From positions 54,702,312 through 54,766,311 of the forward strand of contig NC_087066.1 in NCBI RefSeq assembly GCF_963678635.1: DNA of 64,000 nt, in the 5' to 3' direction. The notes under the pieces are model-generated. The model was not told where the DNA came from and did no database searches. It saw only the letters and a list, made by a program, of their open reading frames with translations. A program made the position numbers and the translations under genes. The first letter of the stretch is position 1. Every line of letters starts with the position of its first letter. The DNA comes from Symsagittifera roscoffensis. Lineage: Eukaryota; Xenacoelomorpha; Acoela; Convolutidae. This document shows, in pieces, positions 11,275-22,822 of the stretch.

Positions 11275-12116
11275 ATGTTTAATTTTCAACATTCACAAAT
11301 AACACAAAATGAATTTGATAAATTAGCCCAACAACTAATAAAATTTTCATCAGTTTACGCAACATCAAAATTTGACGTTGGAAAAATTAGTTCATCACTA
11401 CATCTTCCATTAAAATTTGACGCAGTTTTCAAAAAGCAAAGAGCAAGCAAAGTACCAATTCTTTTACAAGACAAGGTCAATAGATTAATAAGTATTTTGG
11501 AACAATACGAAATTATATCACCAGTAAATAAGGAGGAACAACCAAAAGGTAACAGTTTTATCAACCCTGTTATCATTCTAGCTAAAGGTGAATCACTAAA
11601 AATAGTTTTAGACGCTAGATATCTCAGTTCACTAATTGATGAATCAAATTGTAATTGGCCCATTGAACCAATACGAGTTATTCTAACAAAGATAAATGGT
11701 AAAGACTTCTAACCGCAGATATGAATAGTGCTGACAATCAAATGCCACTAGATTAACAGTCGGGACAATTAACACAATTTGTTATTGGAAATCAGCAATA
11801 CGAACTTAATCGATTATTCTATGGAATATCCATAGGACCAGCAGCTTTTTCAGCTTTCATGAGTAAAATTTTTAGACCCCTAATACTCAAGAAAAATGCA
11901 ATCATATATTTAGATGATGTTTTTATGCAATCACGAACTAAAGACGAAATGTTTACACTTTTGGAACAATATCATAAAATAGTTCAGAACGAAAATCTGA
12001 AAGCAGCCCGGGATAAATCACATTTCTTTTTAACACGCGTTAAATTTTTAGGACATAATATTGAACGAAACACTATCACTCCATTAAAATCAAGCAATGT
12101 TAAATTTCTTAAATAA
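11275..12116 (+). pseudogene. Element 1 reverse transcriptase, broken
   Basis: Two open segments (11275-11712 and 11859-12116) with a short shifted gap cover the RT fingers and palm. Visible are a NPVIILAKGES block, VLDARYLSSLID, TADMNSADNQMPLD (normally NSAYNQ), FYGISIGPAAF, and the catalytic YLDDVF with both aspartates. An RVKFLGHNIE block marks the end of the palm. The frame breaks at 11712 and stops occur around 11755. Order and motifs match Ty3/gypsy RT. Confidence 0.85.
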
Positions 12117-12136
12117 ATATGTTTACAAAATGCAAT

Positions 12137-12560
12137 TATAGTTAGGACCTTTCTATAACATCCTCAGACAACAAAATAATTTTGAATGGACTTCTGAACT
12201 CCAAGCACGATTTGACAAAATTAAAAAGCTCTTGACAGAACAAATTTCAAACACCATTCCAGATCCAAAGCAACCATTCTATGCAATGTGCGATGCTTCA
12301 AATTTTGGCATCGGCGCAGCATTATTACAATCACATAGTGGAACAAATAAGATGAATCTGATATCAGCAATTTCATGATTATTTACACAAGCCAAGCTAC
12401 GACTCTCCACCCTAATGAGAGAGTGTACAGCTACAATATACACACTTACAGAATACGAACTTCTGATACTTGAATCCCAACAGTTTTATTCACAGATCAT
12501 AAACCTATTATATTTCTTTTGAGACAAAAATCAAATCCAAACTTAGAGTTTATAGATTTC
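12137..12560 (+). pseudogene. Element 1 RNase H domain, broken
   Basis: Begins with an NFEWTSELQARFDKIKKLL connection. The RNase H core follows with PFYAMCDASNFGIGAALLQ, including the first catalytic Asp, then a shifted block and TDHKPIIFLL near 12495. Several frames are needed. The domain would degrade the RNA template during reverse transcription. Position directly after RT is standard. The tether to integrase (12560-13330) is too decayed for a single frame. Confidence 0.75.
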
Positions 12561-13329
12561 AATTAATTTTGACGAAATTCCCAAAATTACTTATAGTTTG
12601 GAGCGGCAGGGAAAAATCTTGCATTAACAGAAGATACATTAAGCAGAATTACTTACACAAAAAACTACAGTTGAAATACCAAAAAATATCAAATTCATCT
12701 CGCGAAAGATAAAACATCACCCCGATTAGAATGTAAATACGCAGTGAAAACTGAATTTGATCAATCGCAAAAAATAATTTACAACATTTCCCACTCTATC
12801 TAGATTGCCAAAATAATCACTATGAAGTTGATTTATTAGGAAAATCTACGTTTAAGCCAATTCCATTCTCACAATGGATAAAAAATAACACGCAACAAAA
12901 GAAAATCAGACAACAACTGCATAAAAAAGACTTTTTTCCACTAAATGAAAAACAAATATCAAGGCCACAAACAAATGACTCAAAATATACGATAAATCAA
13001 GTTTTTAACCTCCATGACCCACTTGACACAATTCCCCTATCAAAACTAGAAACTGACAATATTTTTCTCCCACCAACAGAAAAAATTACACTTGAACTTA
13101 TAAAACGATACCAAAATTTTGACCCAATACTTAGACAACTAAAATAATGGCATAAATACAAAACAAAACCAGCAAAAGCTGATACAACAATTTTAGGAAA
13201 CAAAACACTTCTCCGATATTTTCGAAAATTTAATAACACAACAATAAATGAAAATACAGATCTTTTAGAATATCAATTAGGTTCTACAGTCCCCTGTCTC
13301 CCTTTAAGTATGATATTGATAGCATTCAA

Positions 13330-14827
13330 CATCTCCCATACACAAAATACAAAAGGACACTCAGGATCAGAAAAGACAAACTCGAATTTTACACAAAATT
13401 TTTTTTTCCAAACGCTCCAATTTAATTTGGATAAAAGTCTTATGCAATGATTGCATAATATGTCATTTGAACAAACCTTATCCAAATCAAAAACAAATAG
13501 CACTAAAACAAGATTTTAAAGGACAAAGTTTATACTTCAACCATAGAATTTCATTCGACCCAAAAGGAGTAATTTCACCGTCCTCTGAAGTAAATTCCTA
13601 CCTTATGGTCATTGTTGATGCATTCACGCACTATGTAGCACTCAACCCAGTACCACACTGTAACGCGCTTAATACGCTTACACAACACTCTACGAACACT
13701 GGATAGCTAAATTTGGATTACCCGAAATTTTAGTAATAGACAACGGTACAGAATTCATTAGTAATGAAATAATCACACTATGTCATTTATACAATATAAA
13801 GCATAAATCACGTACAACTCATGCACTTTGGACAAACGGATTAGTCGAAGGTATGAACCGTTCATTACAAGAATATCTTAGATGTATCATAAAGGGAAAT
13901 GAAACACGATACACAGAAAGGTCAATAGATGTAAAACTATTTCCGTTATCATACAATTCACAAATAAGGACAACTTTAAAAATGTCACCATATGAAATGC
14001 TTTTTAATCAAAAACCAAAGAAACCAATTATGTTCACACTAAATGCCCACAAAAATGCACAAGGACATTGCAAACCAAATAAAGATTCAATATGCTATAA
14101 TCTACCATTACACACACATGATGAAGATCATTTTCATCACCCACAAATTCTCAAATTAGCATCCAACACACATACCGAATGGACTTTAAATAGAGACGAA
14201 AAGCACAAGGAAATCTACCAAAAAGTAAAAAAGACATTGTTACAAAGGCAAAACATTAAAACCAAGTTAATTCACGTTTTATGCCAGCCACAGATTTAAA
14301 AATTGGAACATTTGTCTTATTACCTAATTTCCATACACAAAAAGGAAACTCTAAAAAATTACAATCACTTCGAAAAGGACCATACCAGATAATTGCCAAA
14401 CTTACTGAAGTAACATAAAAACTCACAGATTCAACAAAAAAAGAAATTGTTCAACATTGTAACAATTTATTACCTTACTACCCGAAAAAATACGCTTTAC
14501 GCGAATAAACCCAATTATATTCTTTCACCGGTTTAAAAGTTGTTCAAAACAATACACAAATGGAACAAGACACAAATGTAAAGGATGACAATTATAATAA
14601 ACACACTCCAAAACAAAACACAATTCATAAAGGTACAAACGCACCAGAACTAGATTATTCCGAAAAGGAAAGAAAAATAGGAAAAAGTTAGAAAAAATTT
14701 TACCACAAGAACAAAAAAAAAATCCGAACATAGAGAATCATCACGACTTAGAAATCAACCACGAAAAAATTACAAAACACTCATCCCACAATCTAAAATA
14801 TTACAGAAAGTTGAACTTCAGAATTAA
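13330..14827 (+). pseudogene. Element 1 integrase with GPY/F module and C-terminal tail, broken
   Basis: An HHCC zinc-binding start is visible (GHSGSEK, then CNDCIICHLNKP). The catalytic core has Asp in VIVDAFTHY, Asp in DNGTEF and Glu in GLVEGMNR. In element 2 the last two are separated by 35 residues, the DD35E spacing. A RKGPYQIIAKL block at about 14376-14408 is the GPY/F signature of Ty3/gypsy integrases. The TAA at 14506-14508 is a nonsense change: element 2 reads CTA there and continues into a further ~100-codon tail that ends near 14827 with basic RNQPRKNYKTLIPQSK. Frameshifts occur around 13700. Confidence 0.82.
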
Positions 14828-15198
14828 TCTTTAATTTTCAAATTAATAATTCGTTCACTTCTCAATAATTTTAAAACTTTCACATTTTCAAAATAACAAG
14901 CTGAAATATACACAATAATTCTAGTTCAGTTTCAGCCAATAGGATTCACTCAGAACCGTCATCTTCAATATCTCTAACATCAACCTACTAGCCGACAGAT
15001 ATTAATCTCCAGGCATATCTATAACTATAACTTTACAACCTCGAGGTCAAAAATAAGCAACTCGCTAAAACTTGACAACTAAAATAAATATCAAGATAAT
15101 ATTACAACCCTCCCCTATCTAATAATGCAAAGATCAACAATATTTTCCCAACTTAGCCCTCAAAAACCCTCCAACCAAAAATGGCAAATTAGCCTAAA

Positions 15199-15670
15199 GT
15201 GGAAAAAGACCATGATCTTTTGGCCGATGATACAAATATTTCAAAAATATCCCAGTTTACTCACCAAATAAAAATAAAGCAAAGAAGACCTCCCGAGCAC
15301 CATAAAATATGCCTCCAACTAATTTTCAAGAAACTCAACCCACTTGTCAAAAAATCAATGAATAATCCGACCACACTTGAGTTTCGCCCCAGAAATTCAA
15401 AAAACATTCGACGAACGAATCATTTCTTAAATGCTTTTCTCACTAACAGTCGACACTCTTAAAAACTTAATCATAAACTTTTTCATAAAACTTTTTATTC
15501 TACTTAAACTTTTGATAACATTTTTTATTGAAATTTTTGAAGCTTTTATAATTCTTTTAATAATTTTTCGCAAGATATTTTTATTTTTCTACGCACTATT
15601 TGAAATATATTTACAACTTTCCCAAATCATTGACAACATCCAGAGGTACGATAATTTAAAGTCTATTTAA
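15199..15670 (+). pseudogene. Accessory ORFa: small hydrophobic protein
   Basis: The last 79 codons (15431-15670) are strongly hydrophobic, dominated by L, I and F, enough for two or more membrane segments, ending LSQIIDNIQRYDNLKSI. In element 2 the matching end is FAKILDQLLRYD. In element 1 a TAA lies just before the ATG at 15431 where element 2 has CAA, so the protein probably began further upstream, in the basic segment from 15199. The stop TAA is directly followed by the ATG of ORFb, an arrangement kept in element 2. Not recognised; size and hydrophobicity would fit a viroporin-like protein, which is speculative. Confidence 0.5.
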
Positions 15671-15859
15671 ATGATACGAACAATTTTTAGTAGAACAGAT
15701 ATTTTTTTACTATTTGTAATTTTCATCACATTTTTATCATCCCTAATTATGACAATGTGCAAATGTGTAAAAAAGGCAATAGTCACATTCGCCTTAGCAA
15801 CAATCCTTTAAATTATATTCATCGAAGGGTATTACAATAAACATAAATCTTCCCACTAA
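15671..15859 (+). pseudogene. Accessory ORFb: small two-pass membrane protein
   Basis: The ATG at 15671 abuts the ORFa stop (TAAATG). The 62-codon product has a short basic start, a hydrophobic segment (DIFLLFVIFITFLSSLIMT), a charged turn (KCVKKA), a second hydrophobic segment and an end of EGYYNKHKSSH. An in-frame TAA at 15809-15811 breaks the second segment. Element 2 encodes the same layout (40150-40339) with one frameshift in a T run. Conservation of start, turn and YYN-containing end in two diverged copies argues that it is real. No family recognised. Confidence 0.5.
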
Positions 15860-15879
15860 AAAATCTGTACATCAGACAC

Positions 15880-16728
15880 ACTTCCAAAATTGCTAACCAA
15901 CCACCACCAAAACTGTCTTCACCGACACCTCCCCCAGAAAACCCAATAATACCTACAACTACCCAAAACCCCCAAACATCTACACGCTTTTCATTTCAAG
16001 ACAACCCGTATACTTTTGAACGACACGCCCGCTTATCTGAACCACTTGAACGAGTTCAACGACAAGCATCTCTAAGTGAACCACCATACAATTTGTACCC
16101 CACATTACAACAAGATTTAAATCGAATCAGACATATTAGCCAAAACCAAAATACAGTTGAAGTAAACAGACAAATTATACATCCAAGAAGAAACAGAAAT
16201 TTTCAAACTCCTAGAGTTACTTTTAGCATACCTCAATCACCAACACCATCAAACTCAGAAATCTCTAATATCACAATACCAGACACTCCTACGCTTACCT
16301 CACAACAAATTACACCTAATATTCCCTCACACTATCTAGGATCAACACCAACATCCGCACAAATACGTGAAAATCCTTTTAACCCCCCTAACACCGCCGA
16401 ACAACTACCTTATTGGGCATTACAAACTTGCCCACAAGGAGAACCAAACTTAGTAAATGATCCAATAGATACTTCATCAGATACAACATTATCATCCTTG
16501 CCAGAAACATTATCACTCCCCTCGACTCCATCAATAAGCCAAATATCTTCATCAATTTTCCCATTAAATTTTCCAAATAATATCGACGCTCGATACAGAG
16601 AACAATCAACAAACATAACCCTACGATTAGACTGGAATACATTTGTAGCACCTCACCCACTATTCGGACAACAAAACGAAAACCAACGACAACACAGTTG
16701 GGCACTTAATAGATTACAATATAGATAA
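15880..16728 (+). CDS. Accessory ORFc: Pro/Ser/Thr-rich protein
   Basis: An open frame from about 15880; the first Met that yields a long ORF is at 16093 (211 codons). It is rich in P, S, T, N and Q. Conserved with element 2 are the blocks RFSFQDNPYTFE / RISFQENPYTFE, LQQDLNRIRH and RQIIHPRRNRNF. The C-terminal part has NITLRLDWNTFVAPHPLFG. No signal peptide or domain is seen. Lying between the small membrane proteins and env, it may be an accessory or internal structural protein; this is a guess from position. No obvious start codon is shared between the two copies. Confidence 0.5.
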   Translation, partial: TSKIANQPPPKLSSPTPPPENPIIPTTTQNPQTSTRFSFQDNPYTFERHARLSEPLERVQRQASLSEPPYNLYPTLQQDLNRIRHISQNQNTVEVNRQIIHPRRNRNFQTPRVTFSIPQSPTPSNSEISNITIPDTPTLTSQQITPNIPSHYLGSTPTSAQIRENPFNPPNTAEQLPYWALQTCPQGEPNLVNDPIDTSSDTTLSSLPETLSLPSTPSISQISSSIFPLNFPNNIDARYREQSTNITLRLDWNTFVAPHPLFGQQNENQRQHSWALNRLQYR

Positions 16729-16982
16729 TATATCCCCGAAGATATCCGAGAACATAACATTCAAATACTACAACAAAACAGTCATCAATAAAAATTTGAA
16801 ATAAAAATCAAACTTAAAAATTTTGTACAACACCCCTACCCATTAAGTCCACCAAATATAACACCTCAATCGCTACCACCACCATTTATAACGACTGACG
16901 TAATATATAAATACGACAGATATACAAAAAACACAATTGGCTGTATCACTTTTTATAACCCATATTCCGGATTATCATACAC

Positions 16983-19481
16983 ATGTATGTTTTAAAGATA
17001 TTAACATTTCAACACATCCTTCTTCTAATATTTTCTGACCAAAACACAAATCCATCTCCTCGCACAGGACCCCAGAATTTATTAGTAACACATTATGATT
17101 GTGAAGAAAATGAACAAAAAACATAACATAGCAACATTGTTTTCAAAAGCCCAAGCAACGACAATCACAGGATATAAATTTACAGCAACATTTTCCGAAA
17201 AGAAAGTACATTGTTTGCAAGTTTCTAACGGAAATAAAAACGGACTTGATCAGGAATCATTTTATCAAAACAATATAGAAAGACTTTTACATCGCAACCC
17301 TGATGATTGTAAAAACAAATTACTCAGATTAAATATAACAAAAAATAAACACTCAAACAGAAAAATAGTAAATTTCCAAGTCTTTGCCGATTCTGTACAC
17401 CAAGGACATTTTAAGACGAAAAATACGCATATAATGGCGCACAAGGACGATTATCTTATGATATACACGATAAACATTGGATACCACACATTGGAATAAA
17501 TAATCCTTCAAACTGCAAAGCAGACACAAAAAATAAAGGATATCAAGAAATAATGTTTTTTGATTGGAAAAAACAGCTTGAAAAAACACAACTTACATGA
17601 GATTTATCTGATAACACAATGATCTATCAAGGAATTAGATTACCTTGTAAAAACTATCAAGGTTATTGTGACCCTACAACAAGAACCCAAGCAACAATTA
17701 TTTGGTTTCCCGAAGATACATGCACAACATTTCAAGTAGCAAAAATACACGCTCGAATAATAAAAGTTCATGAAAAATATTTTATTGAATCAATTCCATA
17801 CGAACAAGTGAACCCAGTTTACAAACGAAGTAAAAATTTCGAAAATTCACACGATATAGAAAATAAATTAACACGTTTTAAAATCTATCAGAAAACAGAA
17901 TTAGCATGTAAATATACAAATCCACTCTAAAAAACACAATATTCAGAAATACTCGTTGAATACAAAAAAAGTTTCGACATGACCACTGGAAAAATCAAGT
18001 TTGACCCATACGCAACAAGTCACCCTATAAATGAAGGCAGATCATGCGTCCCAGTGAACGTCTATAAAAGTAATGGCCAACCTGGTGGAAAACTAACACC
18101 ATTCGATAGTAAAAGTACACGTTTACAAGAATTATCGATTATTAATAACACCTACTTTGGAAATATACATTATGATATTCACCTAGATATGAAGTTAGAC
18201 TACACAATTAGTAGAATTTTTCAAGAAATGCCACTTTCTGAATTAGAAACACTTCATCAACTATGCGAATTAGAAAGAACACAAATCTTACAATCACTCG
18301 CATTAGCAGTTTTAAAAATACCCTATGCAGGCTATTTATTATCAGGAAATAGATCAAATTTTCTTGATTACGAAGGAAACATACTATGGTTTTATACTTG
18401 CACTAAAAAAGTATCACCTTTATATGTTTTTGAAAATAAACGTTGTTATAAAAGAATCCCCATATTCTACGAAAATAAAGTACATTTTGTGGATACACTT
18501 TCAAGACGAATATATTTTTGGGATACCGCAGTGTCGTACAACTAAACCCTGACGAAGATAAATACTACCTACTCACACCATATCCTACATTAATGCAACC
18601 ACTAAAAAAGTTTTTACCAGAAGTATCCGAGCTATTGCTCGCAACCCAAATATTGATTTACAATCAATTGGAATATATTCTAAATCTGATATACAACATC
18701 ACATTAGAACACAACAACTTCAAGAATTACTAACACAAATGGATACAATACAAAGACAATCAATCGACCAAAATTTAAGAAAACTTGCCGAAACCGCAGG
18801 ATTTGCAGACATTTATACACAAGACTACAGCGGATATTTTAAGGATATTAAAGACTTTATATATTTGAACGGTGAAAAATACAGACCACAAGATTTTTCA
18901 CCCATAAATATTTTCAGTTTTGTAATATTAACAAAAGAAGTTCTCGCCTTTCTAGGATGACCCTATTACATCTTAGAAAGATTGACTATCTTATACGCTA
19001 TGTTTAATTTTATAGGATTTCTATTCGCACTATTAAAAGCAATCTGTAATACATGTGCTATACACACACACAAGTAAACCGCAAAGCAAGCGTAGCAGGT
19101 ATATTATTTGCAGAATTTTTTGGAATATTTTCATCATCAATAAATAAAATACTTTTAGACGCACAAATAAAAGAATAAAACACAAAATTAGCCACAAGAC
19201 CAAATACAAACGACGAAGAACATAATACTGAAGACACAGCACCTACAGCACCACAAATACCAGCCCTACCACAAAATCATCCACTATCTTTAGTTCCCCA
19301 AAATTTTCGAAGCTTAGCAATCACAAACAATCCAAATTTCAGACCAATTACAGCACAAAGCCCCATCCAACACATAACGACAAATCTTTCACAAAATGAT
19401 TATACGTATGAACAAATTTTTGAACAACCTCATACCACCACTTTTCAGTCTCAACATAATCATTTTTTTAGCGCACGATGA
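16983..19481 (+). pseudogene. env: Element 1 envelope-like glycoprotein gene, broken
   Basis: The ATG at 16983 opens a signal-peptide-like stretch (ILTFQHILLLIF). Downstream, in several frames, are cysteine-containing blocks shared with element 2, N-glycosylation sites such as NNT and NRS, and a block with GNRSNFLDYEG and CYKRIPIFYENKVHFVD. A hydrophobic segment near 19000-19050 would be the membrane anchor. A long cytoplasmic tail rich in N, P and T ends at TGA 19479-19481. At least five stops or frameshifts interrupt it. Role: surface glycoprotein, possibly for entry. The GNRS...RIPIFY pattern reminds me of glycoproteins of chuvirus-like negative-strand viruses that retroelements have captured; this is not tested. 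Confidence 0.65.
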
Positions 19482-21286
19482 GCCGACAAATTGGAGCCCT
19501 CCATCGCTCAAATTCCCACCTAGCCAACCTAAAAAATCCAATCGCAATTATTCACTTTTCCCTTTCCCGCCACCCGATTTCCCAGTTATTAATATACCAT
19601 CAAGCACGAATTCAGACACTAACTCAGATATTTCAGTTTTTCATACCATCTCACAATTTAACAACTCCGACGTAGAAACTCCCGACGAATTTGTAAACTC
19701 CAAACCATTGCCCTCTACCCATACCCAGACCAAACCCTCGGTTTTTTCAAGACCCCCCTTCCAACCCATTCAAACCAGTCATCCACTCCCATCCTTTTCC
19801 ACTCCCTCTTACGCTTCTCAAGTAACCCCAACCTATTCGCCATCTACTTCTGAAAGATCACATAATAACTCCCCAGATACTGTCCAAATTTACGCAGAAA
19901 TCGATAATTTTATTACATTAAAACAACAATTAACATACCCCCACACTCTTCACATCAATCAATTATAATCCACAGCAACATCATCAAACCCACCAACACC
20001 TACACCTCTATCAGATTACACCCTATCATTAGCTCAATCATCCACATCCACTGAAACATCCACTACCACTAACCGAGCCTACCGCACTTTTAAACGAAAA
20101 TTCCCAAATCACCCATTCACAGTCAAAGCCGGAACAGCCAAAGAGTATATCAACCACCCAAAACACACACATACAAAAAACTTCTTTCAAATAACCTTAC
20201 CATCGTTTCCACAATACACGTTAAATACCTCTACCACGACTAATGACACTAGAAATTTTGTTGACGAGCACGTTTTAATGCCAACACTTCATTGGTCATC
20301 GTGTTACCACTATACTAATCCTCTTTTTCTACCACTTACTAATACACATGAAGATAATGAAAGAAGCAAAGATATACAATATAGACTCACAACGCCACTA
20401 ACCCCTCGACAATTTACATATGTTGGATTTAAAAAGTTACTAAAAACATTCACCGCACACCGAGCTAACGATTTCTCAATCGAATATTACGATCAAAACA
20501 TCATACGCCCTAACCAAGATCAATTTTTAGATGAAGACCGCTTTGCAAACCCGCAACTAACTGAAATTTTTTTTTTAAACACCATACCTTTTTACACTCA
20601 ATATTTTTGATAAAAAGCACGATCACATTATTTCCGAAGCACTAATCGACATACAAGCATATGAAAGCTTCTATGATAAATTTCAGTTATCTTCACTAAC
20701 CTTTCACTTTCTTTTACCGCAGGAACGCAATTTGCACTGTTCCCACGACATAATGTTACGCACTAAAGAAACACATACTTACACATATTATCGATTTATA
20801 CAGACCCATTTTGACTTACACACACCATCACGACAACCCCACCATCGTTTTCAGTTTATTAACTCGAAATACACGTCACCATTTTTTCTTAATTTTACAT
20901 ATTGCATTAAAAATACTAATCTCCACGGCATCCTCCGCAACTACGATCCCATTACCCAAATGTATATATTCTGTCCCATCACGAAGACCTTCTAAGATGA
21001 AAAATCACGACCCTTCCTCATCCCGCATGAATTCATTCAACCTATTGAAATCCCCATAATAAAGTTTATTCATAATACTAAATATAATCACAAACTTTAA
21101 AACCTAATCAAAACCACACCTCATGAATTCGCAGTAGGCATCAAAGAACTAAACACCATCAACGCACTTGAATTGCTTTGGCCACTGCTGCAAACTAAAA
21201 ATACCATTCGCATACTAGCCAAGTTATTAAAAACATCCGATTTGATTCACGAAATCTTCCCAGATGGCTTTTTCCCCGATGACTAA
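19478..21286 (+). pseudogene. Accessory ORFd: large 3' ORF downstream of env
   Basis: Env ends in ATGA (19478-19481), and ORFd begins at or just after it in another frame. The first half (about 19396-19968) is Pro/Ser/Thr-rich and contains VFHTISQFNNSD, kept in element 2. After one in-frame TAA (19966-19968) it continues to 20610 with NRAYRTFKRKFPNHPF. A shifted frame then gives HRFQFINSKYTSPFF, FTYCIKNTNLHGILRNYDPI and YIFCPITKTF, present in all three elements. The product ends DGFFPDD at TAA 21284-21286, one base before a splice donor. About 600 residues originally. No family recognised; the C-terminal half is folded-looking with conserved Cys, Tyr and Phe. Confidence 0.6.
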
Positions 21287-21287
21287 G

Positions 21288-21368
21288 GTAAGTATAATTC
21301 AAATAAATTTCACTAATAAATTCAAATTATACTAACTTTTTCTATAAATGTTTAATTTTCTCTTTTAG
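21288..21368 (+). other. Conserved 81-nt intron after ORFd
   Basis: Donor AAG|GTAAGT at 21288 and acceptor TTTCTCTTTTAG| ending 21368, with a T-rich tract before the AG. Equivalent introns occur in element 3 (24258-24343) and element 2 (34512-34594). In elements 1 and 2 the ORFd stop sits zero or one base before the donor. Splicing would leave an intron in the 3' untranslated region or, where the stop is lost, join on a short Lys-rich tail. Confidence 0.72.
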
Positions 21369-22822
21369 TCTTCTCACCACCATCATCTACAAAAAGAAAA
21401 AAGAAAAAACAAAAAGCAAACTTGTTAAATTAGAACATAAATCTAGTAAAACTCTTTTGCTAAAACTTATTTGATAAAACTATTTTGCTATACTAAGTTT
21501 TTCGCACTAAATAATGAAGTAAAATTCATACCCAATGTAGTAATTTTATTTATAAATAATTTCCCCAAAAAGCAGTAAAATTATTTACAATGAAAATTTA
21601 TAGTTTTCTCAAATGTAGTAAAATTCAAAATTCAAGCAATAAATTTATAAATGAGAAAGCAGTACTAACTTTTTCAATATTTTCATTCATTCGCACAAGA
21701 ATTCTATCTATACTCGCACAGCTTCCACAAAGAATTGTTTAAAATAATGCTTTTAGGTTTCAAGTTTTCAATAACAACAACTCAAACTAACGATAACAAG
21801 TTTCCAAATTTTCTTTAACCCGGTTGGAATGGAGTTATATACTACACCAAACTAACCAATGCAGCTTACTAAACACCACAAATCATAAAATAACAGCATG
21901 ACTAAGAAAAGAAAACCAGCGGTACCCAAACCGGATTAACCCAGTTTAAAACTGGATAATTTATTCTTTTGAAGACTATTACAAAGTCTAAGAAAGAAAT
22001 AATAAAACACAAAAAGGTCGTAAGACAAACCCAAACCAAAAACAATTTGATTTTTGAAAAAAGGACACAATCAAAAGTAACATAAAAAAAACCAGAAAAA
22101 ACCAACATAAAACGTTATCACAAAACAGGACCCCTCAAAGAAACAGCACGAAATCATACTCCCATTCCTCAAGGGTGAGTAACTCTTCAAAATAACTGAA
22201 CTAAAGTAAAACGCTTTTGTGAGAACAACTAACTAAGATCATAACTAAAAAACCAAACTAACAAAAATTTTAAAAAAAGTAAATCATAATATGCAGTACA
22301 TAGATCATCCACAACAACAAAGACGAACATCCACAGGCTAGACGATCCCATCACACTCGACCAAAAGAATGGCTAAAACACAACCGACATGCCGTCCACA
22401 ATCACGACTCAAAGGATTCAAAGTACGACTTGACTTCGCAGTAAAGGACTTCATTGAACCAGATCAATGACCATCTCGATGTTCAAGTATATGTGCAGAT
22501 CCGAGTTACAAGGCATCCCTTCCAAACACGAATTTCTTGCCATTTTCAGACGAGGCTGAACACAAAACAGTTCTCCACTAATACAGACAAACTTGACATA
22601 GTAGACCATTTTGAAATCGGGTTGATTTCATTGGAGATCACAGTCGTTGTCGAACGACAAGATAAAAACTTCATGTCCATAATTCCAGCGTTCTGGAACG
22701 TTTTTCTTCAAAGAGAAACCGGACAAGAAAAATGATATTTGCCAAATACCAACGTTCATCAACCATCCTTCAATTGCAGAAGAAAGAGATAAAACTCAAA
22801 AACTCGGTAAACCCCGGATGGG
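21369..22822 (+). other. Element 1 3' noncoding region and polypurine-type tract
   Basis: No ORF of substance. The segment has A-rich runs, repeats of GTAAAATT (21520-21640), and a block around 22400-22480 (GGATTCAAAGTACGACTTG) that is shared with elements 2 and 3. Directly before the 3' LTR lies AACCCCGGATGGG, which occurs at the same place in element 2 and, as a variant, in element 3. By position it is the plus-strand primer (polypurine tract), though only its last part is purine-rich. Confidence 0.65.
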
